Of a stretch of 64,000 bases of DNA, positions 23,306-31,422 are shown one piece after another. Under the pieces are notes generated by a model. That model made no database searches. It was not told the origin of the DNA and worked only from the letters and a program-made list of their open reading frames with translations. The position numbers were made by a program, and so were the translations under genes. Origin of the DNA: an uncultured Flavobacterium sp. (GTDB lineage: Bacteria; Bacteroidota; Bacteroidia; Flavobacteriales; Flavobacteriaceae). The DNA is taken from NCBI GenBank assembly GCA_943912855.1, contig CALTVC010000011.1, positions 62,001 to 126,000 of the forward strand, given 5' to 3'. Numbering within the stretch: the stretch's first letter is position 1; each line of letters opens with the position of its first letter.

Positions 23306-24088
23306 TTAGCCTTCTATTTCGTAAGCACCTATGGCTTCTACGTCGTCCTGGGTAAATTTCAGGATTTCGGTAGTAATAGGATAGCCTGAGTTAAGATATT
23401 CGTCTTTCACTACACCACCCAGGCGTTCGGCAAAAAAGTCGAGGTCGGCTTCGGCAAACACGTAGCAGAAATCCCTCACCGGGAAAATCCCGTAAAACGG
23501 ATACCCCAGTTGCGTACCCATCTGCTCTTTAAACCCGTAAGAGAACAGCAGGGCGCCTTTAAGAGCATCCCATTCGGTTTCTATGTAACCCAGATTACGG
23601 CCTTCCACTTCGGTAAAGCTTACGTTGCTCTGGCGCAGCAGCACCTCGGCATTGGCAAAAGCCTGGTCGCGCAGTTGCTCTTCGTCTATGCCCCAGTTTT
23701 CAAGTTCGTCTTTACTTATGATAACGTGAGTAGTACCGCTTCCGTATACAAAGCCCGCGCTAAAATGCTGCGTTACGGGTATGTAGATGAGGTTGGTAAA
23801 ATCAAAATCGTTCGGGTAAAACGACATGAATATATGTTCCTTGGCATCATCCCATTTTTCAGGAACGCCCGCGCCGTAATCGGCAAGTGCCTTTGCCAGG
23901 TTTACGATAGATTCGGTACTGCCGTCGCGCTCGTAATCACGGCGCACGTTGTCCAGGCTTATCTTTAGTTTATCCTCACCTTTTTCCACAAGGATAAAGC
24001 CGTCGGCATCTGTTTTGTCTATGTACAGGTTGTGTTTTTCCAGCTCCTGCTGAAACAGGTTGTATACTATATCGGTATTTTCGCTCAT
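23306..24088 (-). CDS. DUF1444-like protein
   Basis: A 260-residue acidic soluble protein. It opens with a helical region (N-L-F-Q-Q-E-L-E-K-H-N-L), then L-D-N-V-R-R-D-Y-E-R-D and a run of strands (I-P-V-T-Q-H-F-S-A-G-F-V-Y, H-V-I-I-S-K-D-E-L). The layout resembles the DUF1444/YtpQ family, whose function is unknown; the assignment is tentative. It is the first gene of the three-gene operon. A -7 box (plus-strand CAAATATA, 24144-24151) lies 56 bases upstream. Confidence 0.6.
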   Translation of the reverse strand: MSENTDIVYNLFQQELEKHNLYIDKTDADGFILVEKGEDKLKISLDNVRRDYERDGSTESIVNLAKALADYGAGVPEKWDDAKEHIFMSFYPNDFDFTNLIYIPVTQHFSAGFVYGSGTTHVIISKDELENWGIDEEQLRDQAFANAEVLLRQSNVSFTEVEGRNLGYIETEWDALKGALLFSYGFKEQMGTQLGYPFYGIFPVRDFCYVFAEADLDFFAERLGGVVKDEYLNSGYPITTEILKFTQDDVEAIGAYEIEG

Positions 24089-24143
24089 TGTATTTTCTTT
24101 TTATGTACGTTCCAAAAGCCAATCGCAGCCTTTGTAAGGTGTA

Positions 24144-24151
24144 CAAATATA
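24144..24151 (-). promoter_or_regulatory. -7 box of the DUF1444-like operon
   Basis: TAtaTTTG on the minus strand (plus-strand CAAATATA). No convincing -33 element at 17-23 bases. The diverging AraC gene has its own box, TAtcTTTA, at 24197-24204. Confidence 0.5.
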
Positions 24152-24228
24152 GGATAGATTTGGTTTTGGCGCATTACCATATAACCCCAAAACCGCTATC
24201 TTTACGCTGATTCACAAATCCACAACTC

Positions 24229-24978
24229 ATGAAACTCCACTGGGAAATGAAAGCCCCGCCCGAGACCCTGACCGATTTTGTGTCGGGTTACTGGAAGTTC
24301 TATAATGTTTCCGATACCGATTACAATACCATAGTAGTGCCTGACGGCAGGGTAGACGTGATTTATTCCCTGGGGGAGAAGGGCGTACAAGTAGTACTCC
24401 GCGGACTTGATACCGAGCCTGGACCGGGTACCATTCCGCCACAGTCAGAGTATTTTGCCATAAACTTTAAATTGCCCGCCGCCGAGTATTTATTTGGAAG
24501 AAGCATCAGTCCCCTTACAAACAGTGGCGAATTATTACCCGATGGCTGGTGGGGCATTACCCAAAACGACCTTACCGATTTTGAAGGCTTTTGCCAAAAA
24601 ATATCCTCGGTATTGCTAGCGCAGGTTAAACTCATAGACCCGCGCAAGCGCTTGTTGTTCGAACATGTTTATGCATCAAACGGTACGCTTACGGTGCAGG
24701 AGCTATCGGACAAATCAGGGTGGAGCAGCAGGCAAATTAACAGATATTTTCACGACTGGTTCGGGTTGTCGTTAAAGGCGTATTGCAACATCGTGCGGAT
24801 GAGCGCCTCGTTCCTCCATATTAGCGAAGGCAGGCTGTTCCCGGAACTCGACTATACCGACCAGAACCATTTTATAAAGGAGATTAAAAAATATACCGGG
24901 GTAACGCCCAAAGAACTCAGTAAAAATACAGGCAACCGCTTTGCGATAATCACCGCGCTAAAAAACCTCGATTCCTGA
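24229..24978 (+). CDS. AraC-family regulator with DUF6597-like N-terminal domain
   Basis: A 249-residue transcription regulator. The first 120 residues resemble the DUF6597-type sensor domain (Y-W-K-F-Y-N-V, V-P-D-G-R-V-D-V-I-Y-S-L). Residues about 150-240 form the AraC helix-turn-helix pair, with S-G-W-S-S-R-Q-I-N-R-Y-F as the first recognition helix and D-Q-N-H-F-I-K-E-I-K-K-Y-T-G-V-T-P as the second. It lies 76 bases upstream of the TetX-like monooxygenase on the same strand and is the natural candidate to control it; the inducer is unknown. Confidence 0.85.
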   Translation: MKLHWEMKAPPETLTDFVSGYWKFYNVSDTDYNTIVVPDGRVDVIYSLGEKGVQVVLRGLDTEPGPGTIPPQSEYFAINFKLPAAEYLFGRSISPLTNSGELLPDGWWGITQNDLTDFEGFCQKISSVLLAQVKLIDPRKRLLFEHVYASNGTLTVQELSDKSGWSSRQINRYFHDWFGLSLKAYCNIVRMSASFLHISEGRLFPELDYTDQNHFIKEIKKYTGVTPKELSKNTGNRFAIITALKNLDS

Positions 24979-25054
24979 AAAACGACCGTTTTTTACTATT
25001 TTATCCTCCCTCCATGTCGGAATTTTGCCCTGTATTATTTAAACATTGAGCAAA

Positions 25055-26227
25055 ATGAATGTACTTAAAGATAAAAAGGTAGCCATAGTGGGCGGTGGCC
25101 CCGGCGGACTTACCCTGGCACGCCTGCTACAACAAAAAGGCGTAACGGTAAACGTGTACGAACGCGACGAAAACAAACACATACGCCAACAGGGTGCCAC
25201 ACTTGATTTGCACCATGATTCAGGATTGGCAGCATTGGGCGCGGCAAACCTGCTGGAGGAGTTTACCAAATCCTATCGTCCCGGAGCCGATAAAATACGT
25301 ATTGTAAACGGGCAGGGAGAAATTTTTTACAGCGAACACGAACACAGCAATAAACCCGTACTTGATTTTAACAGCCCGTACTCGCGCCCGGAAATTGATC
25401 GTGGTCCGCTACGCGATATGCTGATTGATTCGCTAACCGAAGGTACCGTGATATGGGATTGTAAGTTTACCGAAATGAAACCCTGCGAAGACGGTTGGGA
25501 ACTGTTCTTTGAAAACGGTAATTCGGCGTATGCTGATTTGGTTGTGGCGGCAGATGGCGGTAACTCTAAAGTGCGCACCTACGTAACGGATATAAAACCC
25601 ATTTATTCGGGATGTACCATAGTGGAGGGGAATGTGTATAATGCTAAGGAAAACGCGCCAAAGCTGTGGCAACTGACCCAGGGCGGGAAGGTGTTTGTAA
25701 TGGGCAACGGCAAAACCCTTTGGCTGAGCGCCAAGGGCGACGGTACGCTAAACGCCTATACCACAACTCCCGAAACCGAAGACTGGGTAAAAACATCGGG
25801 TATTGATTTTAATGATATCGCCCAGGTTAAGCAATGGTTCACTTCCCGATACGAAGGTTGGGGCGACCAGTGGCTGGAAATTTTCGAACATGAAGACACC
25901 CATTTTATTCCGCGCCCGCAATATCATTTCCCGGAAGACCAGAGTTGGGAAACGCAAAGTAACGTAACACTTTTGGGCGATGCCGCTCATCGTACGCCAC
26001 CATCGGGTGAGGGGGTAAACCAGGCAATGCTCGATGCCCTTGTGCTTACCGATGCCCTGACCAATGGGCAGTTTGATACCCTGTACGATGCCCTGACCCA
26101 TTACGAAAAAGACATGCTTATTCGTGGTAAAGCTTCTACCATAGAAGCTCTGGAGTTTTCCGACATGATACAACAGGAAGATGCTTTGGAAAAAATGCTG
26201 GCGTTTTTTGCTGATCCTATAGCGTAG
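25055..26227 (+). CDS. TetX-like FAD-dependent monooxygenase
   Basis: A 390-residue flavin monooxygenase of the PHBH/TetX class. FAD-binding G-G-G-P-G-G at residues 13-18, the T-L-D-L-H motif near residue 50, the family V-I-W-D, S-K-V-R-x-Y-V-T-D, and the second FAD motif L-L-G-D-A-A-H-R-T-P-P-S-G-E-G-V-N. Several of these are shared with the tetracycline-inactivating TetX (T-L-D-L-H, V-I-W-D, S-K-V-R-x-x-V-T-D, G-D-A-A-H). The C-terminal helix is shorter than in TetX and the substrate pocket is not conserved enough to infer drug activity. The start is the ATG at 25055; an upstream TTG is less likely. Confidence 0.85.
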   Translation: MNVLKDKKVAIVGGGPGGLTLARLLQQKGVTVNVYERDENKHIRQQGATLDLHHDSGLAALGAANLLEEFTKSYRPGADKIRIVNGQGEIFYSEHEHSNKPVLDFNSPYSRPEIDRGPLRDMLIDSLTEGTVIWDCKFTEMKPCEDGWELFFENGNSAYADLVVAADGGNSKVRTYVTDIKPIYSGCTIVEGNVYNAKENAPKLWQLTQGGKVFVMGNGKTLWLSAKGDGTLNAYTTTPETEDWVKTSGIDFNDIAQVKQWFTSRYEGWGDQWLEIFEHEDTHFIPRPQYHFPEDQSWETQSNVTLLGDAAHRTPPSGEGVNQAMLDALVLTDALTNGQFDTLYDALTHYEKDMLIRGKASTIEALEFSDMIQQEDALEKMLAFFADPIA

Positions 26228-26236
26228 GTTGTGGTT

Positions 26237-26345
26237 ATCCACCCCGCCCTGCGGGCACCCCTCCGGAGGAGGGGAATGCCACTCTGCTTATTCATTGCTA
26301 CAATTCCCCTCCCTCGGAGGGGTGGCTGAAAGCCGGTGTGGGACA
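26237..26345. repeat. GC-rich inverted repeat of CCCCTCC words
   Basis: CACCCCTCCGGAGGAGGGGAAT near 26256 mirrors ATTCCCCTCCCTCGGAGGGGTGG near 26303, with outer GCCC/GGGC and CCACCC/GGGTGG pairs. Its base composition differs strongly from its surroundings. Similar palindromic CCCCTCC...GGAGGGG elements are, to my knowledge, common between genes in Bacteroidota. Confidence 0.7.
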
Positions 26346-26378
26346 ACTGTATTACCCCCAATTAACACATCCACAGTT

Positions 26379-26416
26379 ATCGAATAACCACATAACCGCA
26401 TCACCGAATAACCCAA
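26379..26416. repeat. Degenerate 8-bp repeat upstream of umuC
   Basis: Consecutive units of the kind CGAATAAC, CACATAAC, CGCATCAC, CGAATAAC. The same word series appears, inverted, after cydB (32451-32483) and near 1053. It abuts the umuC promoter. Confidence 0.6.
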
Positions 26417-26421
26417 AAGAT

Positions 26422-26429
26422 TACCTTTG
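26422..26429 (+). promoter_or_regulatory. -7 box implying a leaderless umuC transcript
   Basis: TAccTTTG ends 5 bases before the umuC ATG at 26435, so transcription should begin at or next to the start codon. No -33 element or obvious SOS box was recognised in the repeat upstream. Confidence 0.55.
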
Positions 26430-26434
26430 TAACT

Positions 26435-27706
26435 ATGTATGCACTGGTAGACTGCAATAACTTTTACGCTTCGTGCGAGCGGGTTTTCAAACCGAAACTG
26501 GTAGGGAAACCCATTGTGGTGCTGTCTAATAACGACGGTTGCATCATATCGCGCAGTGAAGAAGCCAAGGCACTGGGCATTCCTATGGCGGCACCGGAGT
26601 TTAAAATCCGTGCGCAGTTAAAGGAACAGGGCGTACATGTGTTTAGCAGCAACTATTCGCTATATGGCGACATGAGCGAACGGGTAATGAAAATCATGGA
26701 AGATTTTACCCCAAACGTTGAGGTATACAGCATAGACGAAGCCTTTTTGGATTTTAACGGCGTATCGGTTGCCGACTTTTACGACTACGGCCAACAGATG
26801 CGCAAGCGTACCGCCAAATGGCTCAGCATACCCATTTGCGTAGGGATAGCGCCTACCAAAACATTGGCGAAAGCCGCCAACCGTATAGCCAAGAAATTCC
26901 CGGAGCGCACCGATGGTGTGTACGTAATGGATACCGACGAAAAACGCCTCAAAGCCCTGAAGTGGCTTAAGGTGGAAGACGTATGGGGCATAGGCTGGCG
27001 TACCGCGAAAAAACTCCATGCGCGCAACATTACCACCGCGCTCGATTTTATACAGCCGCATTTTGAGGGGTGGATAAAAACCAATATGGGTGTGATAGGG
27101 TTGCGCATAAAAATGGAACTTGAGGGCAAACCCGCCATAGGCGACGGCGAAGTGCCCGAAAAGAAAAAGAGCATAGCCACCACACGCAGTTTCCCGAAAC
27201 AGATAGACGATTTCGACCTGATACGCGAGCGGGTAAGTACCTTTGCCAGCGTTACCGCCGAGAAGCTCCGCAAGCAGGAGTCGGCGTGCCATATGGTCAT
27301 TGTAATGCTGGTGGCTGATAAGCATAAGGCGTACAACGGGCGCTACCATTTCAGCCGTGCGATTACGTTGCCCTACGCCAGTAACTCGGCGATTACCATA
27401 AACAATGCCGCGCTTAAGGGGCTTAAGGAAATCATGGCCGATGCCCAGGGTACGGTATTTAAAAAGGCCGGGGTGGTGGTTACCGAACTGGTACCCGAAA
27501 ACGCCCGCCAGCTGGATATGTTTGCCAACGAAGACCCGCGCCACCTTGCCCTGATGAAGGCCATGGACAAGATGAATGCCAAAAACGGCAGTCGCGTTGT
27601 ACGCCTGGGTACCACCGATGCCAAAACCTGGAACATGAAGCAGAACCTGCTTTCGCCACGCTACACCACCGAATTAAAAGATATACTGGTAGTACAATGC
27701 CGATAG
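26435..27706 (+). CDS. umuC: Y-family DNA polymerase V catalytic subunit (UmuC)
   Basis: Error-prone translesion polymerase. The 423-residue protein opens M-Y-A-L-V-D-C-N-N-F-Y-A-S-C-E-R-V-F (metal-binding Asp6) and carries S-I-D-E-A-F-L-D (Asp101, Glu102), the other catalytic carboxylates. A fingers/thumb region and the C-terminal little-finger domain follow, and the length fits UmuC rather than DinB. It overlaps umuD by 10 bases, a coupled pair in reversed order (umuC first). The -7 box sits unusually close to the start. Confidence 0.95.
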   Translation: MYALVDCNNFYASCERVFKPKLVGKPIVVLSNNDGCIISRSEEAKALGIPMAAPEFKIRAQLKEQGVHVFSSNYSLYGDMSERVMKIMEDFTPNVEVYSIDEAFLDFNGVSVADFYDYGQQMRKRTAKWLSIPICVGIAPTKTLAKAANRIAKKFPERTDGVYVMDTDEKRLKALKWLKVEDVWGIGWRTAKKLHARNITTALDFIQPHFEGWIKTNMGVIGLRIKMELEGKPAIGDGEVPEKKKSIATTRSFPKQIDDFDLIRERVSTFASVTAEKLRKQESACHMVIVMLVADKHKAYNGRYHFSRAITLPYASNSAITINNAALKGLKEIMADAQGTVFKKAGVVVTELVPENARQLDMFANEDPRHLALMKAMDKMNAKNGSRVVRLGTTDAKTWNMKQNLLSPRYTTELKDILVVQCR

Positions 27707-28140
27707 GGAAACCCAAAAATAAGCTCACATTTTACAAGCCCGATTTTGAGGCAGGTACTGCGCTGCCTTTTATTCCCGATGGGGTAAAGGCGGGATTTCC
27801 GTCGCCCGCGCTCGATTTCATGGAATATGAAATTGACCTGAACCGCCACCTGGCGCGCAATCCAGTGGCTACGTTTTACATTAGGGTAGATGGCGACAGC
27901 ATGCAGGGCGCGGGGATTTTTCATGGCGATATGCTGGTGGTAGACCGCAGCCTGGAACCCGCCGACGGCAAAATCGCGGTGTGCCTGGTAGACGGTGAGT
28001 TTACCGTAAAACGCCTGAAACTGGAAACAGACTGCCTGTACCTCCTACCCGAAAATCCGGATTTCCCTCCCCTGAAAGTTACCGAAAACAACCAGCTAAC
28101 CGTATGGGGCGTGGTTACGTATGTGGTGAGGGAGGTGTGA
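27697..28140 (+). CDS. umuD: UmuD/LexA-type self-cleaving subunit of polymerase V
   Basis: A 147-residue S24 peptidase-fold protein. The cleavage site A-G-F-P-S-P-A (Ala32-Gly33) matches the E. coli UmuD C-G-F-P-S-P-A. Catalytic Ser68 is in D-G-D-S-M and Lys105 in E-F-T-V-K-R-L, 37 residues apart as in UmuD. It is translated from within the end of umuC (10-base overlap). Together they would form UmuD'2C. Gene order is opposite to the enterobacterial umuDC. Confidence 0.93.
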   Translation: MPIGKPKNKLTFYKPDFEAGTALPFIPDGVKAGFPSPALDFMEYEIDLNRHLARNPVATFYIRVDGDSMQGAGIFHGDMLVVDRSLEPADGKIAVCLVDGEFTVKRLKLETDCLYLLPENPDFPPLKVTENNQLTVWGVVTYVVREV

Positions 28141-28338
28141 GGAAATATTATTATTTGATAAGAGTTATGTATATATTCTTCTGTAGGCCATTTTGAAATA
28201 GAATATGATTATTAGATAATACGCTAAACGATAAGATTTGTAATTAGAGTATAAATTCTCAACTATTTATCGCTATTTTTTAGACTTGCCGTATAACTAC
28301 TTTAAAATTCTTATATATTAGCAGGTAAATATGCTAAC

Positions 28339-28863
28339 ATGACCGATACAATAGTAATGGAAGAATTATCTCGGACTTATTTAGAAACAATAGCAAATGG
28401 TACGGGTTATTTTAATTCAATTGCAAGAGATTACGGAACGGATTTGACTATACGGAAAGCTAATTATTGTCCACATAATCGAAGATATTTAACTATTGGT
28501 AAATCAGTTGATATACAAGTAAAAGCTGTAACAGAAAGGTATGTGAAAGGAATAAATGATGTTGACAGTGCAGATATAAAATATGCGTTAGAAGTAAAGA
28601 ACTACAATGATTTAATTAGACGTGCAAATGAAAGCGGTATTTGTATGCCATTAGTACTATGTGTGGTAGTTGTTCCGGATGATAAAAATGAATGGTATGC
28701 TTTGCAAAAAGATGGAATAATTATAAGGAAATGTGCATATTGGTACAGGGTACCCGATGGTCTTCCGGAATCAAGTAATAGTAGCAACATTACCATTTCA
28801 ATACCAAAGACTAATATTATAACCTTGGATTTTTACAATAATCTTTTTGAGGAACTTTCTTAA
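28339..28863 (+). CDS. DUF4365 protein, predicted PD-(D/E)xK-like nuclease
   Basis: A 174-residue cytoplasmic protein matching DUF4365: an N-terminal helix with E-E-L-S-R-T-Y-L, Y-G-T-D-L (Asp35), D-I-Q-V-K-A-V (Gln60, Lys62), the hallmark E-V-K-N-Y-N-D-L-I near 85, and R-K-C-A-Y-W. The Asp-Gln-x-Lys set fits a PD-(D/E)xK nuclease core with the Q variant seen in Mrr-like enzymes; this is structural inference. The gene is visibly more AT-rich than umuD and cydA on either side, which suggests acquisition. It ends at the next gene's start (TAATGA), so the two are coupled. Confidence 0.8.
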   Translation: MTDTIVMEELSRTYLETIANGTGYFNSIARDYGTDLTIRKANYCPHNRRYLTIGKSVDIQVKAVTERYVKGINDVDSADIKYALEVKNYNDLIRRANESGICMPLVLCVVVVPDDKNEWYALQKDGIIIRKCAYWYRVPDGLPESSNSSNITISIPKTNIITLDFYNNLFEELS

Positions 28864-29948
28864 TGAACTATAATATCAAACTAATATTAGAATATTTTAT
28901 TTCCAGAGGGTGGAACATACACTCTGAAGGTAAAATTTTTCTTTCATTAAAAGCTCCTGAAAGACTTAAATTGCCGGAAGGATTTTATTTGGATATCCCA
29001 AAAGATAGTAATTTACAAGGTTTTTCAAATTACATAAGCCGTTTTCTTACGGACTATGTTAATATATTTCCGGATGCACCAAAAGATGAACTTGAGCTAT
29101 TGTTTTCTGAGAATGTTTCATTTATAAAGTATAGAATCTTTGATAATGATAATGAAGATGGGACAATAAGCTTAAATAAATACGTAAAATCTATAGATAC
29201 TTTTAAAAATGTATTAGAAGATGCTGTTAGTTTTACTGTAAATAAGAAGCATATATACTGCAATACTAATAAAGAATCATCAGAATACCTTAGAAACTGT
29301 AGAGTCATGCAGTCTGTAAAAGGTAGTTTTGTAAATAGATTTGAAGTTAAAAGTCAAGCATTGACAACAACATTTAATGAGATAACAACTGATCAAGTAA
29401 ATCAGAAGTTATTCGATGTATTGAATTTTGTCAAAGAAGATATATTAGTCAATATAAATCGCCCTCAAATCACAGAAAACTATATTAGTGATAATGCAGA
29501 TTTAATAAATTATGAGCTTCTTAATTCTATAAAATCTATATACACCAAAACGCATATTAGTAATATTGAATATATTTTAGAAGGAAATAAAAGCAATAGA
29601 TCTATAGTGACAGAAAAAATGACTGCGAAGATTAAATATTTTGAAAATTATCTTACAAATCTTAAATCTATTTTACAAGAAGTTATATTGTTTGAAGCCA
29701 CAGGGTATGCTACTACTTTAAACTCAACTGATCCTATAAAATCTGATCGGAATGAAGTTATACTAGATGGGAAAAAGTTTGGGATTAAAAAACCAATCAA
29801 AATTTATTTACGTAGTGAAGAATATTTATCCATCATGGATGCACATAAAAATCATCAACCAATAAGAATATCAGGAAAGATCAAGGAATTAAAGACGACT
29901 ATAAATGTGAAAGAATTAGAACATTTTGAAATTTTACCTCATTCTTAA
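28863..29948 (+). CDS. Unrecognised partner of the DUF4365 protein
   Basis: A 361-residue soluble protein, no signal or membrane segment, strongly AT-rich codons. It begins with I-L-E-Y-F-I-S-R-G-W and has a helical middle with many Asn, Lys and Glu. A compact C-terminal region (K-I-Y-L-R-S-E-E-Y-L, then I-R-I-S-G-K-I-K-E-L, then E-H-F-E-I-L) looks like a small beta-barrel or strand domain. No known family recognised. Stop-start overlap with the DUF4365 gene implies that both act together. No transposase or integrase nearby. Confidence 0.7.
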   Translation: MNYNIKLILEYFISRGWNIHSEGKIFLSLKAPERLKLPEGFYLDIPKDSNLQGFSNYISRFLTDYVNIFPDAPKDELELLFSENVSFIKYRIFDNDNEDGTISLNKYVKSIDTFKNVLEDAVSFTVNKKHIYCNTNKESSEYLRNCRVMQSVKGSFVNRFEVKSQALTTTFNEITTDQVNQKLFDVLNFVKEDILVNINRPQITENYISDNADLINYELLNSIKSIYTKTHISNIEYILEGNKSNRSIVTEKMTAKIKYFENYLTNLKSILQEVILFEATGYATTLNSTDPIKSDRNEVILDGKKFGIKKPIKIYLRSEEYLSIMDAHKNHQPIRISGKIKELKTTINVKELEHFEILPHS

Positions 29949-30117
29949 TGTTATGCTCTAATTGTCATCTGTAATATTTTTTTAGAAGTAATAGAAAGAC
30001 CTGTTTAAAACCTGTTACAGTGTTACTAAATATAACATTCAATTTCGCTCGAAAAAATCGTAAACCCTATCCATTTGCGTTGTACCTTTATGCTGCCTTA
30101 AATTAAACCCTCCTGCA

Positions 30118-31419
30118 ATGGATAATTTAGATGCCGCACGAATGCAAATGGCATTCACCCTCATTTTCCACATTGTATTTGCCTGTATAGGTATGGTAAT
30201 GCCCTTTTTTATGGTGCTCAGCCATGCCAAATGGCTCCGTACCCGCCGCCCCGAATACCTTACGCTTACCAAGGCGTGGCAAAAGGGCGTGGCCATATTT
30301 TTTGTAACCGGTGCCGTGTCGGGTACCGCGCTGTCGTTTGAGCTGGGGCTGTTATGGCCGGGCTTTATGAAGTACGCCGGACCCATTATCGGGATGCCGT
30401 TTTCGCTGGAAGGCGCCGCCTTTTTCATAGAGGCCGTTGCCCTGGGCTTTTACCTCTACGGCTGGAATAAGATACCGGAGCGTTTCCACCTGGTTACCGG
30501 AATCATCGTAGGGCTTTCGGGGATTACCTCGGGCATACTGGTGGTGTCGGCCAACAGCTGGATGAACAGCCCCGCCGGGTTCGACTACGTAAACGGGCAG
30601 TTCCTCAACATTGACCCTGTAAAAGCCTTTATGAACGACGCGTGGTTCAGCCAGGCACTGCACATGACGCTTGCTGCTTTTGCTGCCACGTCTTTTGCTG
30701 TAGCGGGTATCCACGCATGGCAGATTTACAAAGGGCGAAATACGGTGGTACACAAAACAGCGTTTAACATCGCCATAGTGTTTGGTGCGGTGGCTGCGTT
30801 GCTGCAACCCCTGAGTGGCGACCTTTCCGCTAAGGATATTGCCCACCGCCAACCCGCAAAACTCGCTGCCCTTGAAGCGCACTACGAAACCGAAAAGGGC
30901 GCACCGCTCTACATAGGTGGTATAGTGGACGAGAAGAATAAAACCGTTACCCACAAAATAGAAATCCCCAAGGCGTTGTCGTTTCTTTCCTTTGGCGACT
31001 TCGATGCTGAGGTTAAGGGGTTGAATGATTTTCCTGAGGAGAACCGTCCGCCGGTAGCCATTACACACTACGCGTTCCAGGTTATGGTAAGCCTGGGCGG
31101 ACTCCTGGCTTTTGCTGCCGTAATTTTCCTTATTAGCCTTAAAAAGAAAACGTGGCAGGGCAACGCGCGCTATTGGCTGTTCTTCGCGCTGATGGCTCCG
31201 GTGGGTTTCCTTGCCCTTGAAGCGGGCTGGATAGTAACCGAAGTGGGCCGTCAACCGTGGATTATCCACAACGTTATGCGTACCAAAGAGGCCGTAACGC
31301 CCATGCCGGGCATGGTGTACAGTTTTTATATGTACATAGTGCTGTATGCCGTGCTTACCGTAGCGGTGGGTTGGCTTATGGCGCGCCAGATTAAAGTGTT
31401 GAACCAGCAAACCGCCTAA
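30118..31419 (+). CDS. cydA: Cytochrome bd ubiquinol oxidase subunit I
   Basis: Haem-carrying subunit of the high-affinity bd oxidase, which passes electrons from quinol to oxygen. 433 residues with nine helices. His18 (A-R-M-Q-M-A-F-T-L-I-F-H) is the haem b595/d-side ligand equivalent of E. coli His19, and F-S-L-E-G-A-A-F-F-I-E-A carries the conserved acidic residues. The Q-loop is short compared with the 522-residue E. coli protein, giving an S-type CydA. It lies 3 bases before cydB. A TAccTTTA -7 box (30083-30090) precedes it. Confidence 0.96.
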   Translation: MDNLDAARMQMAFTLIFHIVFACIGMVMPFFMVLSHAKWLRTRRPEYLTLTKAWQKGVAIFFVTGAVSGTALSFELGLLWPGFMKYAGPIIGMPFSLEGAAFFIEAVALGFYLYGWNKIPERFHLVTGIIVGLSGITSGILVVSANSWMNSPAGFDYVNGQFLNIDPVKAFMNDAWFSQALHMTLAAFAATSFAVAGIHAWQIYKGRNTVVHKTAFNIAIVFGAVAALLQPLSGDLSAKDIAHRQPAKLAALEAHYETEKGAPLYIGGIVDEKNKTVTHKIEIPKALSFLSFGDFDAEVKGLNDFPEENRPPVAITHYAFQVMVSLGGLLAFAAVIFLISLKKKTWQGNARYWLFFALMAPVGFLALEAGWIVTEVGRQPWIIHNVMRTKEAVTPMPGMVYSFYMYIVLYAVLTVAVGWLMARQIKVLNQQTA

Positions 31420-31422
31420 GCC

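Noticed and set aside
26660..27544. Long open frame (about 294 codons) antisense to umuC
   Set aside because: It is opposite the conserved umuC reading frame, with no promoter or family resemblance.
30352..31410. Long open frame (about 352 codons) antisense to cydA
   Set aside because: It lies within cydA on the opposite strand; cydA has full family motifs, so the antisense frame is a by-product.
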